Part shown: positions 8,630 through 17,010 of the stretch, one piece after another | Position numbering within the stretch: the stretch's first letter is position 1 | How the letters are laid out: each line of letters opens with the position of its first letter | Source of the DNA: Myxococcales bacterium | GTDB lineage: Bacteria > Myxococcota_A > Polyangia > Haliangiales > Haliangiaceae | Length of the DNA: 64,000 nt | Direction of reading: 5' to 3' | NCBI GenBank assembly: GCA_028287135.1 | Contig: JAQBQE010000059.1 | Location: forward strand, 112,353-176,352 | Notes under the pieces: model-generated | The model's input: only the letters and a program-made list of their open reading frames with translations | What the model was told of the DNA's origin: nothing | The model's database searches: none | Position numbers and translations under genes: made by a program

Positions 8630-10171
8630 GTGACGCGCCTCGGGTTGTTCCTGGTCCTTGCCGCGTGCGCGTCCAGTGATCGCGGCCGCGGTGCCTCACC
8701 TCGCGACCTCGATGTCGCGACGCAACCCCACGCGGTCGTGCGCGCGCCGAACGGCGAGGGCACGCCACCTGTGCCACCGCCACCCGTTGCCACGACCTCG
8801 TCGGTTGCGCCGACGCAGCAGCCCGTGCCCGTGGTTGCGGCTCCCCCGATCGCGGATCCAGCGACGCTCGAGCGGCTCGCATGGCCGGCCACCACCACCT
8901 CGTTCGTGCTGCGCAGCTCGGCGCACGTGTACCCGGCTCCCGACATGAGCGTGGAGCCGGTCGGCAAGATCATCGCGGGGACGCGGCTCGCGGTGGGCGA
9001 GAGCGTCGCCGGCGACAGGCGCTGCAAGGTGTGGCTCGCCGCCGCGCCGCGGGGCTGGATCTGCGCACGCTATGCCCGCGCGAGCACGCAGCCGCCCGAG
9101 GCTGTGGTCCAGCCCGAGCTTCCCGCCGGCAAGCTCCTGCCGCAGGACTATTACGGCATCAAGAAGGGCGGCAAGCGCTACGCGACCGAGGACGACGTGC
9201 GCGCTGGCATCGCTCGTCCCGAACCCAAGGTCGAATCGACGTACATGGTCACGCGCGAGAAGGAGACCGTCGACATCGACGGCGTCACCTATGCCAGGAC
9301 GAGCGTCGGCCTGGTCGCCACGTCGGATCTCTACAAGCACTGGCCGTCGACCTTCGCCGGCGTCGACCTGGTCAAGTCGCCACCACCGGGCTGGCCGTTC
9401 GCGTGGGTGATTGCCAAGAACCGCCGCACCGTGATCGCGCGCGCGACCGCCGACAAGAAGGGCGCGGAGGCCGGGACGCTGGCGCATCGCCAGATCGTTC
9501 CGGTCCTCGAGGAAGTGGCCGGCTTCGTGCGCGTCGGCGACGGCACATGGATCGAGCGTGCGAGCGTGCGGATCGCCCGCAGGCGACCGCGGCCCGCCGT
9601 CGACGCCGCCCACACCAAGTGGATCGATCTCGATCGCGACGAACAGGTGATGATCGCGTACGCGGGTGAGACGCCGGTGTTCGCGACGTTGTTCTCGTCG
9701 GGCCGACGCAAGACCGACACGCCGCCGGCGATCTACCGCATCCGATCCAAGACAGCGGTCACCAAGATGGCCGCCGAGGAGCGCGAGTCGTCGCACTACG
9801 AGGTCTCCGAGGTCCCGTGGGCGACCCGGTTTCGCAGCGGGCTCTACTTCCACGCGGCGTACTGGCACGACCAGTTCGGCACCGCCAAGAGTCACGGCTG
9901 CGTGAACCTGTCGCCGCTCGACGCCAGGTGGGTCTACGACTGGACCGAGCCGACGATGCCCGTCGGGTGGAACGAGCTCGAGGTCGCCGTTCCCGAATCG
10001 ATGGTCGTCCGCGTGCACGACGCGAAGCATCCGGACCCACCGGTGTTCGATTACGACCGCGAGGCTCGCCAGCGCGTGAAGATTCGGAAGAAGGAGAAGG
10101 AGCTCAAGGAGGCGCGCGAGGCCGCCGAGGCTGCCGCGGCCGCCGGAGTGCTTCCAGCGCCCGTCCCCTGA
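8630..10171 (+). CDS. L,D-transpeptidase (YkuD) lipoprotein with SH3-like region
   Basis: 513 aa from a GTG start directly before a lipoprotein signal (LFLVLAACASSD). After a Pro/Thr linker comes an SH3-like segment (SSAHVYPAPDMSVEPVGKI, CKVWLAAAPRGWICARY), then the YkuD domain in the second half with the catalytic motif SHGCVNLSPLDARW (about 421-434; catalytic Cys about 424) and the upstream His in YFHAAYWHDQFG. It should crosslink peptidoglycan stems or attach proteins to the wall. The last ~45 residues are a charged coiled tail (RQRVKIRKKEKELKEAREA). The coding sequence for this tail is repeated at 12103-12229. Confidence 0.93.
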   Translation: MTRLGLFLVLAACASSDRGRGASPRDLDVATQPHAVVRAPNGEGTPPVPPPPVATTSSVAPTQQPVPVVAAPPIADPATLERLAWPATTTSFVLRSSAHVYPAPDMSVEPVGKIIAGTRLAVGESVAGDRRCKVWLAAAPRGWICARYARASTQPPEAVVQPELPAGKLLPQDYYGIKKGGKRYATEDDVRAGIARPEPKVESTYMVTREKETVDIDGVTYARTSVGLVATSDLYKHWPSTFAGVDLVKSPPPGWPFAWVIAKNRRTVIARATADKKGAEAGTLAHRQIVPVLEEVAGFVRVGDGTWIERASVRIARRRPRPAVDAAHTKWIDLDRDEQVMIAYAGETPVFATLFSSGRRKTDTPPAIYRIRSKTAVTKMAAEERESSHYEVSEVPWATRFRSGLYFHAAYWHDQFGTAKSHGCVNLSPLDARWVYDWTEPTMPVGWNELEVAVPESMVVRVHDAKHPDPPVFDYDREARQRVKIRKKEKELKEAREAAEAAAAAGVLPAPVP

Positions 10172-10180
10172 GCCCGGCGC

Positions 10181-11413
10181 TCAGTGCATCCCGGTGCCGA
10201 ATCCCTGGAACTCGGAGCTCGTCGCAGGGACCTGGGCGATCGAGGAGCGGATCGCCTCGCGCAGGCTGTCCCGGTGGACCTCATGGAGGCGCTCGCGCAT
10301 CGCGTCGGTCAGACGCTCGCGCAACGCGTAGGCGATCCGTCCGCGCACCGCGTCGGCGAGCGCGTCTGGGTCGAACCCGCCGAGCAGCTTCTGCTCGATG
10401 ATCGAGGTGCGGACGGCTGTTCCGAGGCGCTCGCGGAGGACCTCCTCGACGTGCTGCTTGAGCGTTGCACCGAGCCGTTCGCGAAGTGCATCGGCGAACC
10501 GATCGCGGATCGCGTCGTGCATCTGCTCCCGGAGGGTCTCGATCATGGTGCTGCTGTCACCGACCTGCATCTGACCCATGCCGCCGGTGAATCCCATCTG
10601 GCGAGACCCCTGCATCCGATCCGAGAGCGCCGAGCGAACGCCCTCCTCGAGCCGCTGTCGCACGACCTCCTCGACGCGCTCGCGAACGGCCTCGCGCATC
10701 CGCTCCACAACGCCTTCGCTGACCCGCTGCTCGATCGCCTCGCCGAGCTTCTCCTTGATCATCTCGATCGTGCGATCCGGATCGGCGGCGCCACGCTGGG
10801 TCGCCGCCTGGAACGCGTCCCGCACGCGGTCACGCACGACCTCCTTCAGTCGGCTGCGGATCTGCTCGCGCATCTTCTCCCGCATGGAATCAGCGAGGCG
10901 CTCGGTGAGCTCTGGCTCCAGCTGCTCACGAAGTCGCGTCGCAATGCGCTCGTCATCGCCGACCCCGGTCGTGCGGATCGACTCGCGGATCACCTCGGCA
11001 AGCCGTTCGCGCGCCACCTCGCGTGCCTTCTGACGAACGCCATCGATCACGCGATCGTTGATCGCCTCGCCGAGGCGGTCCTGCAGCTGCCGCTCCATGC
11101 GCGAAAAATCGAAACCGCGCTCGCTCTGTGCCTCGACGATGGCACTGCGCAGCTCCGTCTCGAGCTTGTCGCGAACGACCTCCCGCACGCGTTCCCTGAC
11201 CATGTCGGCCAGGCGCTCGTGCAACTGCTGCACGAAGCGCTCGCGAACGGCCCCCTTGACGCGGTTCCGGACCTCATCGAGCTGCCCGTTGCCGAGCATC
11301 TGTCCGCCACCCCATTCCGGGCCGGCGCCTCCGCCGCGGTTCTGCACCGCGCGCATCGCGGCCTGGATTGCGAAGTTCAGTCGCTGCATGTCATTCGTCT
11401 CCATCCGAGTCAT
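10181..11413 (-). CDS. Arg/Glu-rich helical-repeat protein coupled to Hsp20
   Basis: 410 aa. After a short N-terminus with a Gly-rich patch, almost the whole protein is tandem amphipathic helices built on a degenerate motif of about 11-12 residues: Arg-Glu-Arg-Leu or Arg-Glu-Arg-Val followed by two small hydrophobics (RERVREVVRDKLE, MREAVRERVEEVVRQRLEEG, LRERLGATLKQHVEEVL). A Gly/Met-rich break (QMGFTGGMGQMQVGD) separates two repeat blocks. No family recognised. Its ATG overlaps the Hsp20 stop codon (ATGA, 11410-11413), so the two are translationally coupled. It could be a self-assembling scaffold or an Hsp20 client/partner; this is inference. Confidence 0.8.
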   Translation of the reverse strand: MTRMETNDMQRLNFAIQAAMRAVQNRGGGAGPEWGGGQMLGNGQLDEVRNRVKGAVRERFVQQLHERLADMVRERVREVVRDKLETELRSAIVEAQSERGFDFSRMERQLQDRLGEAINDRVIDGVRQKAREVARERLAEVIRESIRTTGVGDDERIATRLREQLEPELTERLADSMREKMREQIRSRLKEVVRDRVRDAFQAATQRGAADPDRTIEMIKEKLGEAIEQRVSEGVVERMREAVRERVEEVVRQRLEEGVRSALSDRMQGSRQMGFTGGMGQMQVGDSSTMIETLREQMHDAIRDRFADALRERLGATLKQHVEEVLRERLGTAVRTSIIEQKLLGGFDPDALADAVRGRIAYALRERLTDAMRERLHEVHRDSLREAIRSSIAQVPATSSEFQGFGTGMH

Positions 11414-11967
11414 TCCCTGTGCTCCTGTGATCCGTTGGGTTGCCTGTTAGAACGAAAATCATTGGGTTCGTCGACGACCGCAGCGGACGCGGCCGTCAGG
11501 TAGATGCGCAGCACGCCGCGATCGAGATCCATGGCCGGTTGTCCGCCGAGCTCGAAGGGCAGGGGGATGACGCGGCAGAACGGGCCGCGCGGAATCTCGG
11601 CGTGGAACACGTGGCCGTCCGCCACCTGGTGGTCGCGGCGAAATCCGTGGATCTGGAGTGCACCGGGGACGCGCTCGAGCGTGATGTCGGTGCGGTCCAT
11701 GCCGGGCACCGCGAGCTCGAGGACGACGGCGCCATCGATGACGAACACGTCGAGTGCAGGCGTGACCAGGAAGGGAGGGACCCGCTCGGCCACCGACGGC
11801 AGCCTTCGCGCGAGCACCTCGAGATCAGCGAACCGTCGCGTGATCGTCTCGTCGGTATCCGTGATGCTTGCGTCGAGCGACGAACCCTCCGCCACGTCTT
11901 CGCCGGTCAGCGCGCGATAGATCGCGCGCACCTGCTGCTGCATCGAATGAATGAGCTCCGCCTGCAT
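11410..11967 (-). CDS. Hsp20/alpha-crystallin family small heat shock protein
   Basis: 185 aa. The alpha-crystallin domain covers about residues 65-165: ALDVFVIDGAVVLELAVPGM, ITLERVPGALQIHGFRR, then the strand with FHAEIPRGPFCRVIPLP and GVLRIYL (the usual G-x-L motif). The ~60-residue N-terminal arm is helical; the C-terminal tail is short, polar and lacks a clear I-x-I motif. Holdase chaperone by family. First gene of a two-gene operon with the Arg/Glu-repeat protein. A perfect inverted repeat lies immediately before its Shine-Dalgarno sequence and probably regulates it. Confidence 0.88.
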   Translation of the reverse strand: MQAELIHSMQQQVRAIYRALTGEDVAEGSSLDASITDTDETITRRFADLEVLARRLPSVAERVPPFLVTPALDVFVIDGAVVLELAVPGMDRTDITLERVPGALQIHGFRRDHQVADGHVFHAEIPRGPFCRVIPLPFELGGQPAMDLDRGVLRIYLTAASAAVVDEPNDFRSNRQPNGSQEHRE

Positions 11968-11975
11968 CGGTCCCC

Positions 11976-11999
11976 CTTGCTGGCGTGCCGACCAGCAAG
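11976..11999 (-). promoter_or_regulatory. Perfect 8-bp inverted repeat before the Hsp20 RBS
   Basis: On the minus strand CTTGCTGG (11999-11992), an 8-nt loop, then CCAGCAAG (11983-11976). This is followed at once by GGGGGA (11975-11970), CCG and the ATG at 11967. It could be a repressor operator (CIRCE-like in layout, not in sequence) or an RNA hairpin that masks the ribosome binding site, as in heat-shock thermometers. Position and symmetry are seen; mechanism is inferred. Confidence 0.6.
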
Positions 12000-12102
12000 T
12001 CTCGATCCGACTACATGCGCGTTGATCTCACACACACTCCGCAGACTCCCGGTGTGCGCCGAGCGAACAACGAGCGCTGTGTCACGGCAGAGTCGCCACG
12101 AG

Positions 12103-12229
12103 TACTGACCGCGAGGCTCGCCAGCGGGTGAAGATCCGGAACAAGGAGACGGAGATCAAGGAGGCGCGCGAGGCTGCCGCTGCCGAAGCTGCCGCTACCG
12201 CAGGCACGGCGACGCCGGCGACGCCCTGA
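12103..12229 (+). pseudogene. Orphan 3' end of a second L,D-transpeptidase gene
   Basis: About 125 bp closely matching the last part of the transpeptidase gene (10054-10171). From the GAC codon at 12107 the frame gives DREARQRVKIRNKETEIKEA and a diverged Ala/Thr-rich end, then TGA at 12227-12229. The matching codon before it is broken (TAC TGA), and nothing upstream matches the enzyme. It is the tail of a former tandem paralogue or of a partial duplication. Two minus-strand genes now separate the two copies. Confidence 0.75.
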
Positions 12230-12281
12230 GACGGCGTATCAGCCGGCACACGTACGAGAATCCGGACCTGACGCGCGCGGC

Positions 12282-13922
12282 TCAGTACGTGATTGCGTCG
12301 ACGACGCCCGTGCTCGTCGTGTAGACCACCCGGCCGAACCAGCCCATCGCGAACGATGTGACGTTCTCGTCGACGCGGATGGTCCGCTGCAGGCCGACGA
12401 TCCGGGAGATGCGGAGCAAGGTCCCCGGTGGGCTGTCGTCGGTCGGAGGCTCCTGCAGCTGGAGGTACCCCGCGGTGCGAAGGTCCGGGCTGCGCTGCAC
12501 CGAGATCACCGCGGCATCGCGCCCGAGTAGCCGCTTCGCGCCGCTGCGTGCGTTCCACGCGCGAAGATCGCCGGTTGCCTGCGCCATGTCGTAGTTGCCG
12601 GCGAACACCAGCTCGCTCCCCGTGCTGTCGAACGCGAGTCCGATCTGGGTGACGTCCTGGCCGAGCTGCACGACCCCGTGTCCCGCCGCATCCCACGCCG
12701 AAAGTGTGCCCGTCGTGGCGCCCACGAAGGTCGACGTCGGGTCGTGCAGGTAGGCGAGCTTGCGTCCGCCGTCGAGCCAGCCGTACGCGTTGATCGGAAT
12801 CACGCGAGGAGCAATCGTTCGCGGCTGAGCCGGCGATACCGTGTTCGCGACTCGCAGCTCTGCCGTGAAGGTCAGCTGGTCGAGGTTGCGTGTATACGCG
12901 ACGCGGCTGCCGTCGGGGCTGATCGCGATCGGGTTGGGCCCGTAGCCAGCGAACACCCCGGAGTCGATCACTGTCGTCGAGGCGTGGACCAGGTGGTGGG
13001 CCTTGAGGTCGAGCGGGGCGACCGGCGTCGGAGCGCCGTACACGGCGTAGAGCAGCTTATCGCCCGCAAACCCCAGCGGGCGGACGTTCTTCGCAGTCTC
13101 GATCACGCGGGTCTGATTCGTCGCGAGGTGGCGGACGACGAAGGTGCCGACGAACGTCGGCGCGTCGGGCGTGGTCACGGTCGCGTCGCGGAGATACGCG
13201 ACGTACTGCCAATCGGCGCGGATCGCGTAGGTGGTGGCGGGGACGCCGGTCGCGAGCACGCGGGTGGTGCCGGTGTCGTGCTGCCAGATCTTCAGGGTCC
13301 CGAGCGGCGGGAACCCGCCGAGGTCGCCGAGGTAGAGCAGGCGCTGCGAGTCCGGGCTGAACTCGAGATTGCTCGGGCCCGGGCCGAACGGACTGAAGAA
13401 GGCGTGCGTGTCGATCTGGACGTGCGTGGTCAGATCCGACTCCCACGCATCGAGCGTGGTACCGAGCTGCTGCTCGAGGTCGGCGCTCGCCACGACGAAC
13501 CACTGCGAGTCCGGGCTGAACACCACGCCGATCGTCGACAGGCCCTCGCGCGAGACGGAGACCGTGCGGTGCCACAGGGCGTCGTGAACCTTTAGATGTC
13601 CCTGTCCGTCGCCGAACGCAACGAGCCAACCGTCCGGGCTGAACACCACCGCTCCGGGCTGGCAGGGGACGCCCTGATCGAGCTCCGTCGTGAACGTGGT
13701 CATCGTGTCGTACAGCTTGATCCGCGTGCGCTCGTCGCCGGCATCGCACTCGGTGCCGTACGCGATCCACCGGCGGTCCGTGCTCGAGCCGAGGATCATC
13801 GAGCCCGGCGACGCGTCGATGTCGATGCCGAACGCGAGCTCGGTCGTACCGGAATCGAGGTTCTCTGCCTCGGCGCACCCCGCGGCAAGGGCGGCCACCA
13901 TCAGGAAACGTTTGCAGCTCAT
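12282..13922 (-). CDS. Beta-propeller (WD40/TolB-like) lipoprotein
   Basis: 546 aa. Lipobox AAGC (Cys 16) after a short signal peptide. The body has recurring strand-turn motifs of SPD-x type (VVFSPDGWLVAFGDG, VVFSPDSQWFVVASA, LEFSPDSQRLLYLGD, AISPDGSRVAYTRN), which are blades of a TolB/WD40-like propeller. Probably a surface or periplasmic propeller of unknown ligand, a common lipoprotein type in myxobacteria. Transcribed alone. A similar SPDG-type propeller, without the lipobox, occurs at 52576-53517. Confidence 0.82.
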   Translation of the reverse strand: MSCKRFLMVAALAAGCAEAENLDSGTTELAFGIDIDASPGSMILGSSTDRRWIAYGTECDAGDERTRIKLYDTMTTFTTELDQGVPCQPGAVVFSPDGWLVAFGDGQGHLKVHDALWHRTVSVSREGLSTIGVVFSPDSQWFVVASADLEQQLGTTLDAWESDLTTHVQIDTHAFFSPFGPGPSNLEFSPDSQRLLYLGDLGGFPPLGTLKIWQHDTGTTRVLATGVPATTYAIRADWQYVAYLRDATVTTPDAPTFVGTFVVRHLATNQTRVIETAKNVRPLGFAGDKLLYAVYGAPTPVAPLDLKAHHLVHASTTVIDSGVFAGYGPNPIAISPDGSRVAYTRNLDQLTFTAELRVANTVSPAQPRTIAPRVIPINAYGWLDGGRKLAYLHDPTSTFVGATTGTLSAWDAAGHGVVQLGQDVTQIGLAFDSTGSELVFAGNYDMAQATGDLRAWNARSGAKRLLGRDAAVISVQRSPDLRTAGYLQLQEPPTDDSPPGTLLRISRIVGLQRTIRVDENVTSFAMGWFGRVVYTTSTGVVDAITY

Positions 13923-14040
13923 AGGGCGCGGACCCTATGTCGACTTTGTGCGTTGCAGCAATCGCAAAATGCGCCTCAGTTCGTGTTGTTAGAACTGTTC
14001 AGGACATGGCGATCCTGCGTTGCACAACGGTTGCCCGCGC

Positions 14041-15303
14041 TCAGCGCGTGAACTGCTCGACCGGGCGGTACTCCGCTGTGCGGCCGGCCATGTGACGTGC
14101 AAACCAGCGGGCGCGGCGGCGGCGCGCGAGCCGATCGATCACGGCATCGACACCTGGGACGAGGCGGCGCGCGATCTCGGAGGCAGCGGTGAGCGGCGCG
14201 ACGATCAGTGGCGCGAGGATCCACGGACCTGCCGGTGGCAGGCCGTAGTTGCGGTGACTGCGCGGCGTCACGAACAGCTGCGTGTACGCGAGGTGGATGC
14301 GGTGCTCGAGCTCGGCGGTGAGTCGGGCACGCAGCGACAGCGACGCGTCGGGATCGGGGCGGAACGCGAGCGCGTAGGACCGGCACAGCGTGCGGCCGTC
14401 GTCGCCGGAGAGGCGCGCGCCCTTGACGAACGTGACGAACGACAGCTGCGCGGCATCGCGGAGCGTCGTCGGATACCAGCGCGGGCGCACGCCCATCAGG
14501 TGACCGACGTAGCGCCAGAAGTGCATCATCGCCTCGATGTCGGCGCGTGACGGCAGGTAGCCGAGCAGGTGCATCGCGAGGCCGGGCGCGAAGCTGCCGC
14601 CCATGAGTGTGAGGAGCGCGTCGGCCTGGCTGATCGGGACGCCCCACGCGTCGAGATCCCAGGCCGCGTGGGACAGGAGCTTGCGGCGCACGAACACGTG
14701 CATGACGCGCACGCGTAGCGCCGATCCGCGACCGGGCGCCCCGGGCTTGAGGCCGCCTGGCTCCGACACGGCGATCCAGAACGCGGCGGTCTCGAGGAAC
14801 CGGCGACGGGTCGACGCGCCGGTATACGCGCCCGTCAAGGCGAGCGGCTTCGCGACGGAGTTCTCGTTGTATCCCTCGAGCGTGATCGCGCCGGCGAACC
14901 GGAACACGGCGGTTCCGTACCGCCGGAACGCACGGGCGCCGCGCTCGACGCGATCCCAGTCGACCCATGGCGGATCTCGATCCAGGTCCGCGAACAGCGC
15001 GTGCAGCGATGCGGGCGCATCCGGCATCGCGTCGACACCGTCGCTGAGTGCGCGCTCGAGCATGGCGCGGCCGGTGGTGGTGCCGTGGGCGAGATAGACG
15101 TCGTCGACGAACGCCTCGCAGGCTGGGTCGGCGTCGTAGTACATCGCCGCGAGCATGCGGACGACGTCGTCGGGCGGTGCCGGATCGAAGCCGAGGATGC
15201 GCTTCGCGATCGCACGGACGCGCCGCACGTTCGGACGTTCGAGGTGGTCCCAGTAGCGAAACTCGCCGGGAACACGGTCGCTCCGCGGGGCAGCGGCAGG
15301 CAT
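14041..15303 (-). CDS. Oxygenase MpaB family protein (DUF2236)
   Basis: 420 aa. The ATG at 15303 is chosen because the conserved region starts soon after (GEFRYWDHLERPNVRR) and further upstream translation is low-quality Arg-rich. The segment AITLEGYNENSVAKPL, followed by SFAPGLAMHLLGYLP and MHFWRYVGHLMGVRPRWYP, matches the DUF2236/MpaB heme-type oxygenase family (which also contains latex-clearing protein), including the R-Y-V-G-H block. It probably oxidises a lipid or small-molecule substrate. It diverges from the ligase/aminotransferase operon across 192 bp, so the two may share regulation or a pathway. Confidence 0.83.
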   Translation of the reverse strand: MPAAAPRSDRVPGEFRYWDHLERPNVRRVRAIAKRILGFDPAPPDDVVRMLAAMYYDADPACEAFVDDVYLAHGTTTGRAMLERALSDGVDAMPDAPASLHALFADLDRDPPWVDWDRVERGARAFRRYGTAVFRFAGAITLEGYNENSVAKPLALTGAYTGASTRRRFLETAAFWIAVSEPGGLKPGAPGRGSALRVRVMHVFVRRKLLSHAAWDLDAWGVPISQADALLTLMGGSFAPGLAMHLLGYLPSRADIEAMMHFWRYVGHLMGVRPRWYPTTLRDAAQLSFVTFVKGARLSGDDGRTLCRSYALAFRPDPDASLSLRARLTAELEHRIHLAYTQLFVTPRSHRNYGLPPAGPWILAPLIVAPLTAASEIARRLVPGVDAVIDRLARRRRARWFARHMAGRTAEYRPVEQFTR

Positions 15304-15495
15304 CGCGTGACCATAACGCTGTTGCGGCCAGGTCGTGCACCGCTGGGACACGTACGGTGATCCAACGACGCGCGTGATCGAGCGCCCGATGCTCGATGCG
15401 CGCCGCGATCCATGCGCATGCGGGGCCGCCGGTTGTGGTTTCGCCGATCTGGCTCGCGTGGACTGGGTACAGCGTCTGCACCAACGACGCCGGCG

Positions 15496-17010
15496 ATGTC
15501 CAGAATTGCAGAGCTCTTCTATCAGCGCATCGAGGACCCGTTGCTCGAGCGGGCGAGAACCGATCCGCACAAGCCCGCGGTGGTCGATGGCGATCACGTC
15601 TGGTCCTATGACGAGCTCGTGGCGCGCGCGCAACGTCTCGCGGCGCAGCTACTACAGCGCGGGCTCGAGCCTGGCGATCGCGTCGCGATCTACCTCGACA
15701 AGACGACGTCGTCGGTCGTGGCGCTCTACGGCGCGTGGCTCGCAGGTGGTGTCGCGGTCCCGATCAACGAGGGCCTGCGCTCGCGGCAGGTCGAGCACAT
15801 CGTGCGCGACAGCGGAATCCGGCTGTTCATCTCCGAGTCACGCAAGGTCACCCGTCTCGAGCCGGGCGCCGTCGGCGACGCGGACGTGCTCGAGGTCGAC
15901 GCGGGCGTCACTCGCGAGTGGACGCCGCTCGGTCTGCGCGGTGGACAGGAGGCAGCCACGATCCTCTACACCTCGGGGTCCACGGGTCGGCCCAAGGGCA
16001 TCCTCATCTCGCACGAGAACTTGCTGGCCGGCGCCCGCATCGTCGCGCGGTACCTCGAGATCCAGCACGACGAGCGGCTCCTCAGCATCCTGCCGTTCAG
16101 CTTCGACTACGGGCTCAATCAGCTCCTGACCTCGGTCTCGACCGGCGCCACGTTGGTCCTGCAGCGCTCGCACTTTCCCGCCGACATCCACAAGTCCCTC
16201 GCGCGCCACGCGATCACCGCGATGGCCGGTGTCCCGCCGCTGTGGATCCAGCTCCTCGGCGACAGCTCGCCGCTGACGCAGGCTGCGTTCCCCCACCTTC
16301 GCTACATCACGAACAGCGGCGGCGTGTTCCCGACCGAGCTCGTGGCGCGCTGCCGCCGGGTGCTGCCGACCACGCGGCTCTATCTCATGTACGGACTCTC
16401 GGAGGCGTTCCGATCGACGTACTTGCCGCCCGAGGAAGTGGATCGTCGCCCCGGCTCGATGGGACGCGCGATTCCGGAGACCGAGATCTATGTGCTCGAC
16501 GAGGACGGCTGCGAGTGCGGCCCCGGCAAGGTGGGCGAGCTCGTCCATAGCGGACCGACCGTGGCGCTCGGCTACTGGCGCGATCCAGAGGCGACCGCGG
16601 CCAGGTTTCGCGAGCACCCGTTCGCGCCTCCGGGCTCGGCCGAGCGCGTCGTCTACTCCGGTGACCTCGTGCGCCGTGACGAGGAGGGGTTTCTGTACTT
16701 CGTCGGGCGTCGCGACCAGCTCCTGAAGTGCCAGGGCTTCCGGGTGAGTCCCGACGAGGTCGAGGAGACGATCTTTGCGTCCGGACTCGTGGCGGAAGTG
16801 ATCGTCCACGGCATCCCGGATCCGGTGTCGGGGCAGGCCATCGTCGCCCACGTCGTCCCCCGCGAAGTGAGCGCGTTCTCGGAACAGGAGCTGCTCACCT
16901 ACTGCCGGCGGCAGATGCCCCACTACATGGTGCCTCGCGCGGTGCGAACGCACACGGCGTTGCCGCGTACCGCCTCCGGGAAGATCGATCGAAAGGGAAT
17001 CGCTTCATGA
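15496..17010 (+). CDS. AMP-forming acyl ligase (ANL superfamily)
   Basis: 504 aa. Adenylation motifs are complete: YTSGSTGRPKG (about 157-167), MYGLSEAF (about 297-304), YSGDLVRRDEEG (about 386-397), GRRDQLLKCQGFRVSPDEVE, and the C-terminal catalytic Lys in TASGKIDRKG. The start is placed at 15496, where the family N-terminus begins (IAELFYQRIEDP). It activates a carboxylic acid as acyl-AMP, probably for transfer to the carrier protein encoded three genes later. It resembles ligases of exosortase-associated clusters and stand-alone A domains. The stop overlaps the next start (ATGA at 17007-17010): tight operon. Confidence 0.9.
   Translation: MSRIAELFYQRIEDPLLERARTDPHKPAVVDGDHVWSYDELVARAQRLAAQLLQRGLEPGDRVAIYLDKTTSSVVALYGAWLAGGVAVPINEGLRSRQVEHIVRDSGIRLFISESRKVTRLEPGAVGDADVLEVDAGVTREWTPLGLRGGQEAATILYTSGSTGRPKGILISHENLLAGARIVARYLEIQHDERLLSILPFSFDYGLNQLLTSVSTGATLVLQRSHFPADIHKSLARHAITAMAGVPPLWIQLLGDSSPLTQAAFPHLRYITNSGGVFPTELVARCRRVLPTTRLYLMYGLSEAFRSTYLPPEEVDRRPGSMGRAIPETEIYVLDEDGCECGPGKVGELVHSGPTVALGYWRDPEATAARFREHPFAPPGSAERVVYSGDLVRRDEEGFLYFVGRRDQLLKCQGFRVSPDEVEETIFASGLVAEVIVHGIPDPVSGQAIVAHVVPREVSAFSEQELLTYCRRQMPHYMVPRAVRTHTALPRTASGKIDRKGIAS

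Noticed and set aside
10181..11967. Gas vesicle cluster (Hsp20-like GvpH plus coiled-coil Gvp)
   Set aside because: No GvpA-type small hydrophobic protein, GvpN ATPase or GvpF/L is present. The sHSP looks like ordinary Hsp20.
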